DNA from: Collinsella sp.
GTDB lineage: Bacteria; Actinomycetota; Coriobacteriia; Coriobacteriales; Coriobacteriaceae
Reading direction: 5' to 3'
Assembly: GCA_014871665.1 (NCBI GenBank)
Contig: WGSL01000017.1
Location: forward strand, 1 to 33,315
DNA length: 33,315 nucleotides
Below, in pieces: positions 1-8,713 of this stretch. The position numbers and the translations under genes were made by a program. The stretch's first letter is position 1. Each line of letters opens with the position of its first letter. The notes under the pieces were generated by a model that saw only the letters and a program-made list of their open reading frames with translations, was not told the origin of the DNA and did not search any database.

Positions 1-1329
1 GCGTTTGAGGGCTTTAACAATGCCGCCGAGCTCGACAGCAACCTGATCATCATCGTCAACGATAACGACCAGTCCATTGCCGAAAACCACGGTGGCCTCT
101 ATCGCAATCTGGCCGAGCTGCGCACCAGCAACGGCACCTGTGAGCGCAACGTTTTCCGCGCGATGGGACTCGACTACCGTTATTTGGACGCCGGCAACGA
201 CGTTTTGGCCCTGGTCGACGCGCTGCAGGAACTGCGCAATATCGATCATCCCATCGTGCTGCACGTCTCCACCGCCAAGGGCAAGGGCTTTGAGCCGGCC
301 CAGAGCGACCCCGAACGCTGGCACCACGTGGGTCCGTTTGACATGGCGACTGGACGCAAGCTCTGCCCGGGCCATCCGAGCGAGCCCGCACCGCGCACCT
401 ATGCCGATATTACGGGCGAGGCGCTCAGCGCCGCCATCGAGCGCGATCCGCAGGTCGTGGGCATCACGGCCGCCACGCCCTACATCATGGGCTTTACACC
501 CGAGCTTCGCGCTGCCGCCGGCAAGCAGTTTGTCGACGTGGGCATTGCCGAGGAACACGCCGTGACCTTTGCCACCGCGCTTGCGCGCTCGGGCGCCAAG
601 CCAGTCTTTGGTGTGTACGGCACGTTTTTGCAGCGCGCCTACGACGAACTGTGGCACGACCTGTGCCTCAACGATGCCCCCGCAACCATCTTGGTGTTTG
701 GCGCGTCGATCTTTGGCACCACGTCCGAGACACACCTCTCGTTCTTTGATATTTCCATGCTGGGCGCTCTTCCCAACATGTGCTACTTGGCGCCGGCCTG
801 CATGGAGGAATACCTGTCCATGCTGAGCTGGTCGCTCGACCACCGCGAGCATCCCGTGGCGATCCGCGTACCGGGCATTGGCTTGGTTAGCCGCCCCGAT
901 CTGGCGCCCGCCGAAGACACCGAGTACAGTGCCGTTCGCTACAACGTGGTGCGCCAGGGTCGCGACGTTGCCGTGCTCGCACTTGGCGATTTCTTTGAGC
1001 TGGGCGAGCGTGTGGCAAACCGCTTGGCCGCCGAGTACGGTATCGAGGCCACGCTCGTCAACCCTCGCTTTGCAACCGAGCTCGACCGCGAGTTCCTCGA
1101 CAGCCTTGCCGCCGAGCATCGCGTTGTCGTCACCCTCGAGGACGGCATCTTGGACGGCGGCTGGGGCGAGCGCGTGGCGTGCTACCTGGCCTGCACGCCG
1201 TTGCGCACGCGCACCTTCGGCATCGCCAAGGGCTTCCCCGACCGCTACGACCCCAACGAGCTGCTCGCTCAGAACGGCATGACGGTCGAGAACATGGCCG
1301 CCGAAGCCGTAAGGCTACTCAACGAGTAA
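1..1329 (+). CDS. 1-deoxy-D-xylulose-5-phosphate synthase-like (transketolase family) protein, 5'-truncated
   Basis: The reading frame is open from the first base, so the start lies outside the window; about 442 C-terminal residues are present. The family joins pyruvate and glyceraldehyde 3-phosphate with thiamine diphosphate (MEP isoprenoid pathway). Visible hallmarks are the ThDP/Mg segment NDNDQSIAENHGG near the left edge, the catalytic-Glu motif DVGIAEEHAVT, LQRAYDELWHD, and a transketolase C-terminal domain. The segment that reads DRAGLVGADG in classical DXS is replaced here by FGASIFGTTSE, so one arginine thought to bind the acceptor phosphate is missing; the arginine of AIRVPG is kept. 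This resembles a DXS-like paralogue group rather than housekeeping Dxs, so the substrate is uncertain. A strong terminator follows the TAA stop. Confidence 0.85.
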   Translation, partial: AFEGFNNAAELDSNLIIIVNDNDQSIAENHGGLYRNLAELRTSNGTCERNVFRAMGLDYRYLDAGNDVLALVDALQELRNIDHPIVLHVSTAKGKGFEPAQSDPERWHHVGPFDMATGRKLCPGHPSEPAPRTYADITGEALSAAIERDPQVVGITAATPYIMGFTPELRAAAGKQFVDVGIAEEHAVTFATALARSGAKPVFGVYGTFLQRAYDELWHDLCLNDAPATILVFGASIFGTTSETHLSFFDISMLGALPNMCYLAPACMEEYLSMLSWSLDHREHPVAIRVPGIGLVSRPDLAPAEDTEYSAVRYNVVRQGRDVAVLALGDFFELGERVANRLAAEYGIEATLVNPRFATELDREFLDSLAAEHRVVVTLEDGILDGGWGERVACYLACTPLRTRTFGIAKGFPDRYDPNELLAQNGMTVENMAAEAVRLLNE

Positions 1330-1330
1330 G

Positions 1331-1369
1331 AAAACCTCCGCAAGGGAAGCGCCCCTGCGGAGGTTTTTA
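1331..1369 (+). terminator. Rho-independent terminator after the DXS-like gene
   Basis: AAAACCTCCGCA pairs perfectly with TGCGGAGGTTTT, with an inner GGG/CCC, and runs into TTTTTATTTT. It starts two bases after the TAA stop. Confidence 0.9.
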
Positions 1370-1391
1370 TTTTCGCGACGCGATTATCTCA

Positions 1392-1436
1392 ATCTGTAAC
1401 ATCTAGGGCCCGAATTCCCGTCTAACTGTTACAGAT
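1392..1436. repeat. Inverted repeat with ATCTGTAACA arms
   Basis: ATCTGTAACATCTAG and CTAACTGTTACAGAT are 15-bp inverted arms with two mismatches; the outer ten bases match perfectly. They are separated by 15 bases. There is no T-run, so this is more like an operator or hairpin repeat than a terminator. It lies in the 384-base gap 1370-1753, which otherwise holds two more hairpins and a promoter and no gene. Confidence 0.6.
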
Positions 1437-1474
1437 CTAGACAAAGCAGTAAGGTATGCTGCCGCATCGGCCAG

Positions 1475-1511
1475 AACCACCACAAAGGTGCCTGTCCCCT
1501 TTGTGGTGGTT
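1475..1511. repeat. Hairpin repeat with CCTGTCCC-type loop (variant stem)
   Basis: A perfect 14-bp stem, AACCACCACAAAGG with CCTTTGTGGTGGTT, closes a 9-base loop TGCCTGTCC and is followed by TTT. The stem differs completely from the AACCTGCC hairpins elsewhere in the window, but the CCTGTCC loop core is the same, suggesting a related element with an exchanged stem. Confidence 0.7.
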
Positions 1512-1585
1512 TTCGCTGCCGCCATTATAGCGACCGCTGCGGGCGACCACGCCGTCCGCAAAGCGCTATCTCAGCTGTAATAATC

Positions 1586-1638
1586 GGCGTTTGCCCAGAT
1601 AAAACCTGCCAAAATAAACCTGTCCCTTTTTGGTAGGT
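1586..1638 (+). repeat. CCTGTCCC-loop palindromic repeat, copy 1
   Basis: This copy has the left flank GGCGTTTGCCCAGAT, then AAAACCTGCCAAAA, the loop TAAACCTGTCCC and TTTTTGGTAGGT. The right arm has GGTAGG in place of GGCAGG, which weakens the stem by one pair. Other copies are at 15238, 17252, 22120 and 25697. It sits about 40 bases upstream of the transporter promoter. Confidence 0.85.
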
Positions 1639-1680
1639 AGAATTACCCATAAGGTAAGTATGTTTCTGAGTTATTTCGTG

Positions 1681-1710
1681 TTGACCCATTTGAGCGCGAT
1701 AGGGTATAAC
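1681..1710 (+). promoter_or_regulatory. Sigma-70-type promoter for the amino-acid transporter operon
   Basis: TTGACC (1681-1686) and TATAAC (1705-1710) are separated by 18 bases. The predicted start near 1717 leaves a short leader before the ribosome site GAGAAAGG and the ATG at 1754. Confidence 0.65.
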
Positions 1711-1753
1711 TCTACTCAACCGCTAGGGATTTTATTGAGAAAGGTGTTCTACC

Positions 1754-2749
1754 ATGAGCAAGAACCTCTCCCAGCAGGTCGTTCTCGACCGCCGCGGCTT
1801 CGTTGCCGCTACCTTCGCAACCGTCGCCGGCCTTGGTCTTGCCGGCTGCTCCGACACCAGCGCCGAGGCCGACAAGGGTTCCGCCGCCGGCTCCTCCAAG
1901 GGCTCCAATGATACCGAGGCTTCCACCACGCTCGACGCCAAGGCATTCGACAAGCTCGTCGACAACGGCCCCAAGGCCGATGACGATGCCATCGCCGCCA
2001 GCACCTGGGCCACGGCCGTCAAGGACGCCGGCGTCTTTACGATCGGTGGCGTTCAGACCTCCACACTCTTCTCCCTCCTCAACGAGAAAGACGGTCAGAC
2101 CCGCGGCTTCGACGCCGGTATCGCACAGCTCCTGTCCAACTACATTCTGGGCGAGAACAAAGTCGAGATCACCCAGGTGACCTCGGACACGCGCGAGTCC
2201 GTCCTGCAGAACGGCCAGGTCGACGCCGTCTTTGCCACCTACACCATCACTGACGAGCGCAAGAAGCTCGTCTCCTTTGCCGGCCCCTACTACTACACCC
2301 AGCAGGCCATCCTGGTACTCGCCGATAACGACGACATCAAGAGCGTCGACGACCTGGCCGACAAGAACGTCGCCGTCCAGTCCGGCTCCAACGGCCCTGC
2401 CATCCTGGAGGAGCTCGCACCCAAGGCCAGCCAGCAGGAGTTCAAGACCGACGAGGAGGCCCGCCAGGCACTCCAGCAGGGTCGCGTTGACGCCTACGTC
2501 ATCGATAACAATATGCAGCAGAGCGCCCTGGTCCGCGAGCCCGGTAAGTATAAGATTGCCGGCAAGCCCTTCGGCAGCAAGGAGCCCTATGGTATCGGCC
2601 TGCCGCTCGATTCCGACGGCGTCGCCTTTGTCAACGACTTCCTTAAGAAGATCGAGGACGATGGCACCTGGACCGAGCTGTGGCAGATCTGCATCGGCGA
2701 CCGTACGGGCGACACCAATGTTCCCGAGCTGCCCGAGATCGGCGCCTAG
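1754..2749 (+). CDS. Polar amino-acid ABC transporter substrate-binding lipoprotein (family 3)
   Basis: This 331-residue protein is the extracytoplasmic binding component of an ABC importer. The N-terminus has a twin-arginine-like signal (DRRGFVAA, residues 12-19) and a lipobox LAGC, so Cys32 is probably lipidated after Tat-type export. A Ser/Gly/Lys/Asp-rich linker follows. The family-3 fold is recognisable from RGFDAGIAQLLSNYILG, the TSDTRESVLQNGQVDAVFAT stretch and SFAGPYYYTQQAILV. The closest known theme is glutamate/aspartate binding (GluB-like), but the ligand cannot be fixed from sequence. It is the first gene of a four-gene set. The hairpin at 2838 probably keeps expression of this gene above that of the permeases, as is common for binding proteins. 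Confidence 0.88.
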   Translation: MSKNLSQQVVLDRRGFVAATFATVAGLGLAGCSDTSAEADKGSAAGSSKGSNDTEASTTLDAKAFDKLVDNGPKADDDAIAASTWATAVKDAGVFTIGGVQTSTLFSLLNEKDGQTRGFDAGIAQLLSNYILGENKVEITQVTSDTRESVLQNGQVDAVFATYTITDERKKLVSFAGPYYYTQQAILVLADNDDIKSVDDLADKNVAVQSGSNGPAILEELAPKASQQEFKTDEEARQALQQGRVDAYVIDNNMQQSALVREPGKYKIAGKPFGSKEPYGIGLPLDSDGVAFVNDFLKKIEDDGTWTELWQICIGDRTGDTNVPELPEIGA

Positions 2750-2837
2750 GCAGCGAGCCTGGTAACGACCGCAACGAAACCATATGGAAACGCATGGTGC
2801 GCTTTATTGCGGTAAACTGTTTCCTCACTGAGTTGTC

Positions 2838-2868
2838 GGGGCTTCCGTACACACGGGAGCCCCTTTCC
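2838..2868 (+). terminator. Attenuator-like hairpin between binding protein and permeases
   Basis: GGGGCTTCCGT (2838-2848) pairs with ACGGGAGCCCC (2853-2863) with one mismatch and a 4-base loop, and TTTCCTT follows. It lies inside an apparent operon, so partial termination or 3'-end stabilisation of the binding-protein mRNA is the likely role. Confidence 0.6.
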
Positions 2869-2887
2869 TTATCGGCGGGAGGTCCGC

Positions 2888-3547
2888 ATGAGTCTCTCCG
2901 AACTCTGGTCGCTCTATGGCCAGAACTATATCGACGCGCTGCTCGCAACCTGGGGCATGACGCTTGAGTCGTTTGCCATCGCCATGGTGCTGGCCGTCGC
3001 CGTCACCGTGATGCGCGTGTCGCCGCTCAAGCCGCTGCGCGTCTTTGGCGACCTGTATGTCCAGGTCTTCCGTAACATCCCCGGCATCGCGCTGCTCATC
3101 ATCGTCGTCTACGCGCTGCCGCCGCTCAAGGTCGTCCTGCCCTACCGCACCTGCGTTATCGTCGCCACGGTCCTCTTGGGCTCGGCCTTTGGCTCCGAGA
3201 ACTTTATGAGCGGCATCAACACCGTCGGCGTCGGTCAGGTCGAAGCCGCCCGTTCGCTCGGCATGAGCTTCAGCCGCATCCTCGCCAAGATCGTGATTCC
3301 GCAGGCGCTGCGCTCGAGTGTGCTGCCCATGACCAACCTCTTTATCGCCGTCATGCTCACCACCGCACTCGGCAGCCAGGTGCCGCTTAAGCCGCAAGAG
3401 CTCACCGGCGTGGTGAGCCATATCAACACGCGCTCGCTCGGCGGCGTCGCCGCGTTCTTTATCTCGGCGCTCGGCTACCTGGGCACGGCCTTTGTGGTGA
3501 GCCACATTGGCAACTACATCGATAAGAAGGTGAGGATCCTCCGATGA
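2888..3547 (+). CDS. Polar amino-acid ABC transporter permease (first)
   Basis: This 219-residue inner-membrane subunit of the HisM/GlnP/GluC type has about five hydrophobic segments. The cytoplasmic coupling (EAA) loop reads VGQVEAARSLGMSFSRILAK and is followed by IVIPQALR, the classical contact with the ATPase. The start is supported by GGGAGG upstream of ATG 2888. Its TGA stop overlaps the ATG of the second permease (ATGA, 3544-3547), indicating translational coupling and a heterodimeric permease. It probably pairs with the next gene as GluC/GluD do in Actinobacteria. This analogy comes from family and layout, not from tested specificity. Confidence 0.88.
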   Translation: MSLSELWSLYGQNYIDALLATWGMTLESFAIAMVLAVAVTVMRVSPLKPLRVFGDLYVQVFRNIPGIALLIIVVYALPPLKVVLPYRTCVIVATVLLGSAFGSENFMSGINTVGVGQVEAARSLGMSFSRILAKIVIPQALRSSVLPMTNLFIAVMLTTALGSQVPLKPQELTGVVSHINTRSLGGVAAFFISALGYLGTAFVVSHIGNYIDKKVRILR

Positions 3548-4377
3548 GCAAGCACTCCACCTCCGCGCTCACCATGCGCGATGCGCTCTACGAGGCTCCC
3601 GGCCCCAAGATGCGCGCCAAGATTCGCATCGGCACCGCCATCTCGCTTGTTGCCGTCGCCGCGCTCGTCGTCCTCGTGCTGCAGCGCTTTTATGTGACCG
3701 GTCAGCTTTCGGTCCACTATTGGTATTTCTTTACGCACCTCACCACCTGGAAGTTCCTGCTTGCCGGCTTTGAGGGCACCGTTAAAGTCGCACTCACCGC
3801 TGGCGCCATTGCGCTGGTGCTGGGCTTAGCCCTTATGCTCGGCCGCACCAGCGACATTAAGCCGCTCCAGCTGGTCTGCCGCGTGCTCACCGATTTTTTC
3901 CGCGGCGTACCGAGCCTGCTGTTCATCTACTTCTTCTTTTTGGTGCTGCCCCAGTACAAGATCGCACTGCCGTCGTTTTGGATGCTCACGCTTCCCGTCG
4001 CGCTCGCCGCCGCCGGCGTACTCGCCGAGATCTTCCGTGCCGGCGTCAACGCCGTGCCGCGCGGCCAGGTCGAGGCGGCCCAGGCACTCGGTCTCTCCAA
4101 GGCTAAAATCACCTTTAAAATCGTGTTGCCGCAGGCGATTCGGTTTATTATTCCGTCGTTGATTTCGCAGCTCGTGGTCGTAGTCAAAGACACCACCGTC
4201 GCCTATGTGGTGAGCTACCCCGACCTCATGCAAAACGCCCGCGTGCTCATTACCAACTACGATGCCCTCGTATCGGTCTACCTGGTGATCGCAGTCATCT
4301 ACATCCTCATCAACGTCGCGATCAACAAGGCCGCTGTCTATGTTTCGCACAAGACCGGCGCGACCATCATCCGCTAA
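3544..4377 (+). CDS. Polar amino-acid ABC transporter permease (second)
   Basis: This 277-residue permease partners the preceding one. It has a longer N-terminal cytoplasmic stretch (about 35 residues) before the first membrane segment, then several hydrophobic helices. The coupling loop reads RGQVEAAQALGLSKAKITFK followed by IVLPQAIRF. It overlaps the upstream gene by four bases and is followed 36 bases later by the ATPase gene with its own AAGGAG site. The pair resembles GluC/GluD of glutamate importers. The length difference between the two permeases is typical of such heterodimers. The transported substrate remains an inference. Confidence 0.88.
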   Translation: MSKHSTSALTMRDALYEAPGPKMRAKIRIGTAISLVAVAALVVLVLQRFYVTGQLSVHYWYFFTHLTTWKFLLAGFEGTVKVALTAGAIALVLGLALMLGRTSDIKPLQLVCRVLTDFFRGVPSLLFIYFFFLVLPQYKIALPSFWMLTLPVALAAAGVLAEIFRAGVNAVPRGQVEAAQALGLSKAKITFKIVLPQAIRFIIPSLISQLVVVVKDTTVAYVVSYPDLMQNARVLITNYDALVSVYLVIAVIYILINVAINKAAVYVSHKTGATIIR

Positions 4378-4413
4378 CGCTTTACCATTTCGAGTCATAA
4401 GGAGCCGAGCACC

Positions 4414-5178
<765 letters not shown>

Positions 5179-5188
5179 CCCAATTGCC

Positions 5189-5225
5189 GCGCGGGGCAAA
5201 TTCATCACCAGCGTTTGCCCCGCGC
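5189..5225. terminator. GC-rich hairpin after the transporter ATPase gene
   Basis: GCGCGGGGCAAA (5189-5200) pairs perfectly with TTTGCCCCGCGC (5214-5225) across a 13-base loop. No T-run follows, so it may be a weak terminator or a leader structure for the downstream hydrolase gene. Confidence 0.5.
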
Positions 5226-5265
5226 ACCCCTGTGCCATGTCCACCCGGATTCGAAAGCAACACCT

Positions 5266-6075
5266 ATGATCGGAACACGTACTTCCTCGTCCTATACCCC
5301 GCATGTCGACGTCGCCCCCGCCGACCGTCCGCTCATCCTCGTCGCGCCGCGCTGGGAAGAGGCAGAGCCGTTTTTAACCGAGATGCTCTCCCCCAACGAG
5401 GAAATCGCAAGTGTCTTTGTCGATGCCATCCTTGCCGCTGGCGGCCTGCCGCTGCAGATGTCCATCACCGAGGACATTGAGGTCATCCGTCATTACGTTG
5501 ATATCGCCGACGGCATCGCCATCCCCGGCGGCCCCGACGTCAATCCCAAACGTTGGGGCGATGATCGACCCTACGATCCCACCCTCTGCTGCGAGATTCG
5601 CGATAGCTTTGAGTTTAAGCTGGTCGGCGAGGTGCTTCGCGCCAAGAAGCCGCTCTTTACCACCTGCCGAGGCACGCAGCTGCTCAATGTCGCCACCGGC
5701 GGCACCCTGTGCATGGACGTGCCGAGCCTGGGTGCGCGCGAGGGCCGCACGCAGTGGCGCCATACCCACGTGCTCAACGATCCCGTGCACCCCATCGAGG
5801 TCGTGCCGGGCTCGCTGCTGGAGCGCGCGGTTGGCGGGCACAGGCTGATCCAGACCAACTCGGCACATCACTGCTGCGTCGACCGTCTGGGTAAAAGCAC
5901 GCGCTTGGTCGCCAAGGCAACCGACGGCGTTCCCGAGTGTATCGAAGTCGAAGGCCAGCCGTTCTGCTTGGGTGTGCAATGGCACCCCGAGTACACGTGG
6001 AAGACGCTCGAGACCGACTTTAACCTGTGGAAGTCGTTTGTCGAGGCAGCGGCAAAGGTCAAGCAGGCCCGCTAG
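5266..6075 (+). CDS. Gamma-glutamyl-gamma-aminobutyrate hydrolase family protein (class I glutamine amidotransferase-like, C26)
   Basis: This roughly 269-residue cytoplasmic enzyme is predicted to hydrolyse gamma-glutamyl amide bonds, as PuuD does on gamma-Glu-GABA. The nucleophile elbow is TTCRGTQLLNV (Cys134 counted from ATG 5266) and the His/Glu pair is in VQWHPE (His240, Glu242). GGPDVNP is also characteristic. ATG 5266 is preferred because the earlier in-frame ATG at 5215 lies inside the upstream hairpin. The position after a glutamate-type importer suggests that gamma-glutamyl compounds or glutamate are handled together, but PuuD partners (PuuA, PuuB, PuuC) are absent, so the true substrate is open. 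Confidence 0.85.
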   Translation: MIGTRTSSSYTPHVDVAPADRPLILVAPRWEEAEPFLTEMLSPNEEIASVFVDAILAAGGLPLQMSITEDIEVIRHYVDIADGIAIPGGPDVNPKRWGDDRPYDPTLCCEIRDSFEFKLVGEVLRAKKPLFTTCRGTQLLNVATGGTLCMDVPSLGAREGRTQWRHTHVLNDPVHPIEVVPGSLLERAVGGHRLIQTNSAHHCCVDRLGKSTRLVAKATDGVPECIEVEGQPFCLGVQWHPEYTWKTLETDFNLWKSFVEAAAKVKQAR

Positions 6076-6108
6076 CCCGCAAACCACTCAGGTTAAAGCC
6101 TCCTATGC

Positions 6109-6146
6109 CAGGCGGGCGAACACCAGCCACGGTGCCCGCCCGCCTG
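6109..6146. terminator. Hairpin between convergent hydrolase and ABC-2 operons
   Basis: CAGGCGGGC (6109-6117) pairs with GCCCGCCTG (6138-6146). It sits between a plus-strand gene ending at 6075 and a minus-strand gene ending at 6185, a position that suits a bidirectional terminator. T-runs are weak on both sides. Confidence 0.5.
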
Positions 6147-6184
6147 CATTTGGTTTGCTCGGTATGATTATCCCTCACAAACAA

Positions 6185-7003
6185 TCAAATAAATCTCGAC
6201 CGCAATCGGTCGATAGTGAAGCAAATGGTAAAAAAGCTTGCTACGTTTATTAGGCAGTCAATTAAAATCGAAACGCATTGGCCGTCCCCCAACGGGGTCA
6301 CACCGCAAATCCACATGAGCATCGAGGACGGAAGCGGAAGCATGGAATTGGCCCCGAGCTGTATGTAGATCGCTACAACATTGACAAGCAGCAGCATGCC
6401 AATCGGACCGAAGCCGGACCCAAAATAGGAAACAGCAATCACGCAAGAGACCACATATGCAAGGCAGACGACACTCGCCAGAAGAAGTCGATAGCAAAAA
6501 AAATTCAGGTTGAAATACTGCTGAGCATCCAAAACGATTACGCAGTTAAGACAGTACAAAACGACACTTGACAGGATAAATGCGCCCAAAAGGGCAAAAG
6601 AAGACAGCACCACTCGCGCAACGATAGCGCACACACGCTTCCCTCCCCGAGCCTCCGACAACCCCCACGGTTCCTCAATAAAGCCCGAACTGACAAAGCG
6701 CGGCACAATGCAAGCCGCGATGAACGGAAAGAACAATGCATGAGCCAACGGGGCCACGTTGAACAGCAGACCGCGGAAAACCCCTGCATTACCAAATAGA
6801 AGGACATCCTCTGCCGATAGCCGAAGTGTCGGGTCTGGGAAAAAGCCCAAGAAACTGTTCTCACGGAGGCTACAGAACCACATCGGGAAAGAATTAAGCT
6901 GCAATACCACCATGCACGCATAAATTACCAGGATTAAGGCGTACGTCCATTTGCTCACATGCCTCAATTCTGAATGAAGAAATCTTCTAGTCTGGCGAGC
7001 CAT
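6185..7003 (-). CDS. ABC-2 type transporter permease-like protein (second permease)
   Basis: This is an integral membrane protein of about 272 residues with around six hydrophobic segments, no recognisable catalytic motif and little conserved sequence, as is normal for ABC-2 permeases. Position supports the call: it is the third gene of an overlapping minus-strand set, ATPase then permease then this gene, and overlaps the previous permease by 17 bases (26 if GTG 7012 is used). ATG 7003 is preferred because GGGGGT lies about seven bases upstream. Base composition is clearly more AT-rich than the flanking genes, suggesting acquisition. Two similar-sized permeases with one ATPase resemble LanE/LanG of lantibiotic immunity transporters; this is analogy only. 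Confidence 0.65.
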   Translation of the reverse strand: MARQTRRFLHSELRHVSKWTYALILVIYACMVVLQLNSFPMWFCSLRENSFLGFFPDPTLRLSAEDVLLFGNAGVFRGLLFNVAPLAHALFFPFIAACIVPRFVSSGFIEEPWGLSEARGGKRVCAIVARVVLSSFALLGAFILSSVVLYCLNCVIVLDAQQYFNLNFFCYRLLLASVVCLAYVVSCVIAVSYFGSGFGPIGMLLLVNVVAIYIQLGANSMLPLPSSMLMWICGVTPLGDGQCVSILIDCLINVASFFTICFTIDRLRSRFI

Positions 7004-7811
7004 TGAGCACACCCCCAGCGCGAAAGCTCACGAGAGCGTAAATCAATACCGATAGACAGCTGGCTGCCACGCCATATCCCAGAAGTGTCAGCTGCCTCAT
7101 ATCGCTATACCCAAGAGCACTTCCGACTCCAAGATACGGCCCCGGAAGAAGGAAAATCCATCGCAAGGACGGTATGGGCGCCTGAAAGTAAGTTCCGTAG
7201 AGCGTCAAGCTCATGACAAATCCGATTATTATCACAGCCCCGCTAAATACAGCGCTGCTTGTAATCCGATAGATGGTTACCGTCTCCAACGCAACCGATA
7301 TCACCAATACAGCGTTGACTATCATTGCAGGCAAAAATGCAGCCAGCATGCTATGCGCATAGTTTTGCCCTCCACGTGTTATCGCTATTGCAAAAAGAAG
7401 AAGGCAAAGCGCACTATATGCTGCGCCAATTATTAAAGCAGACGAAAGCACATGTGCTAGGACCCCATTAAAGCGGGTAAGACCTCTTACTGAAGAAATT
7501 CGGTGTCCCTCTTCATAGCCGCGCTCCTGTAAAATCGCCAGGCAAACGATGAGCGGAACGAACAGAGACGTGCCGGCAAAAGCACTGCGCACAAGGGACT
7601 CATCGGGTGCAGAAGGATCGATTACATTCCAGCAGAAACCAATATCCTCCCCAAAAACGCTATTGCCAAAGGCGAGCAACGTTGTTCCGTTTTTTAGAAA
7701 GACACCGAAGAGAAGGCCGAACGCCAGAATAAGCGCAAGACCAAACTTCGCCGGAAACATCCTGTGCAAACGCATCATATCTGCCTTTATGGGATGAATC
7801 GCCCGCTTCAT
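6987..7811 (-). CDS. ABC-2 type transporter permease-like protein (first permease)
   Basis: This 274-residue membrane protein has about six predicted transmembrane segments: an N-terminal helix (FGLALILAFGLLFGVFL), a large extracytoplasmic loop, then clustered helices. Its ATG overlaps the stop of the ATPase gene (ATGA), a strong sign of translational coupling and of being its membrane partner. The 3' end overlaps the second permease. The similar length and topology of the two permeases suggest a heterodimer. The exported substrate is unknown; bacteriocin or antibiotic-peptide immunity is one possibility. Lower GC than neighbouring genes suggests transfer. Confidence 0.68.
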   Translation of the reverse strand: MKRAIHPIKADMMRLHRMFPAKFGLALILAFGLLFGVFLKNGTTLLAFGNSVFGEDIGFCWNVIDPSAPDESLVRSAFAGTSLFVPLIVCLAILQERGYEEGHRISSVRGLTRFNGVLAHVLSSALIIGAAYSALCLLLFAIAITRGGQNYAHSMLAAFLPAMIVNAVLVISVALETVTIYRITSSAVFSGAVIIIGFVMSLTLYGTYFQAPIPSLRWIFLLPGPYLGVGSALGYSDMRQLTLLGYGVAASCLSVLIYALVSFRAGGVLNGSPD

Positions 7812-8569
7812 AGCGAGACCGCCTTCATCAAGCGCCTGTAATACTCTTTTAGGGACGACGCCTCATCCCTTATGACGTCCATCGATTCCTTTTTCAGCAG
7901 TTCGCCGTCATGAATAAACACGCAACTTGTTGCAACTGATGCCAACTCATCCAAATCATGGCTAGAGATGAGCATGGTCTTACCCTGTTCTCGATTCAAT
8001 CGACCGATAAGGGCCCATATACTCTCGATGCCCAGCGGGTCCAAACCGTTTGCTGGCTCATCAAAAATAAGCAGGTCAGTGTCACCCAACAAAGCCGTAG
8101 CTATATCCAGCCGCCGTTTCATTCCCAGAGAAAAACTGCTTACGCTCTTTTTCTCTTCGACGTCCAGTCCAACTAGACTCAAAACGCGAGGAACCTCACG
8201 TTTCTCATCAAGCCCCCATTCCGCACATCGGATCCGAAGATTCTCAACCGCACTGAGGGACTGGTATGCTCCGCTGGAATCTGGCACATAGCCGACACGC
8301 GTCCGCATCAGGCTAAGCCCTCTCTTTGATTTGCCTCCAAAGAGCTCCACGCTCCCCGACGATGGCTCGCAGAGGCCCAAGACGATTTTAATAAGCGTGC
8401 TTTTGCCCGCACCGTTTGCACCGACAAGGGCACAGAGCTCAGACTGATGCACCTCGAAGGAAACGTCATGCAAAACGCGCCGTTTCCCGTAGCGCTTTGA
8501 CACCTTTGATAGCTTTATCGCTGATGCGTTCATTGGCCTCCCGCTCTGCTTGATAGCAAAACCGCTCAT
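7808..8569 (-). CDS. ABC transporter ATP-binding protein (ABC-2/BcrA-type)
   Basis: This ATPase of about 253 residues drives the two adjacent ABC-2 permeases. It shows Walker A VGANGAGKST, the Q-loop region VGYVPDSSGAY, signature FSLGMKRRLDIATALLGD (LSGGQ-like variant of the BcrA/CcmA class), Walker B LLIFDEPANGLDP and the switch His in ISSHDLDEL. ATG 8569 has AGAAGGA at good spacing and follows a TTGACA promoter. A second in-frame ATG at 8533, with GGGAGG only three bases away, gives a more conventional N-terminus (MNASAIKLSKVSKRYG) and cannot be excluded. The downstream permease start overlaps the stop codon. Confidence 0.85.
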   Translation of the reverse strand: MSGFAIKQSGRPMNASAIKLSKVSKRYGKRRVLHDVSFEVHQSELCALVGANGAGKSTLIKIVLGLCEPSSGSVELFGGKSKRGLSLMRTRVGYVPDSSGAYQSLSAVENLRIRCAEWGLDEKREVPRVLSLVGLDVEEKKSVSSFSLGMKRRLDIATALLGDTDLLIFDEPANGLDPLGIESIWALIGRLNREQGKTMLISSHDLDELASVATSCVFIHDGELLKKESMDVIRDEASSLKEYYRRLMKAVSL

Positions 8570-8607
8570 ATCGTTCCTTCTTTTCTTTATCGTTTTTCAT
8601 AGTTGTT

Positions 8608-8636
8608 ATTGTTTTTCGATAACTCATATTTGTCAA
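8608..8636 (-). promoter_or_regulatory. Promoter of the ABC-2 operon
   Basis: Reading the minus strand, TTGACA (8636-8631) is a perfect -35 element. It is followed after 17 bases by AACAAT (8613-8608), a 4/6 match to the -10 consensus. The predicted start near 8601 gives a leader of about 32 bases to ATG 8569. Confidence 0.6.
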
Positions 8637-8652
8637 GATAATTAATAAAGAA

Positions 8653-8675
8653 GGACCCGTGTTAGACACGGGTCC
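8653..8675 (-). terminator. Terminator of the HTH/DUF2975 pair
   Basis: GGACCCGTGT and ACACGGGTCC form a perfect 10-bp stem with a 3-base loop. On the minus strand it is followed by TTCTTTATT. It lies 39 bases after the HTH gene stop. Confidence 0.8.
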
Positions 8676-8713
8676 CGTTACACTGATATTTCGTTATAGC
8701 TGTTCGCTCTATG

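Noticed and set aside
8466..8669. Small basic open frame upstream of the ABC-2 ATPase
   Set aside because: It overlaps the ATPase 5' end out of frame and has no ribosome site. The ATG at 8600 would sit at the predicted transcription start, so a leaderless peptide is conceivable but unsupported.
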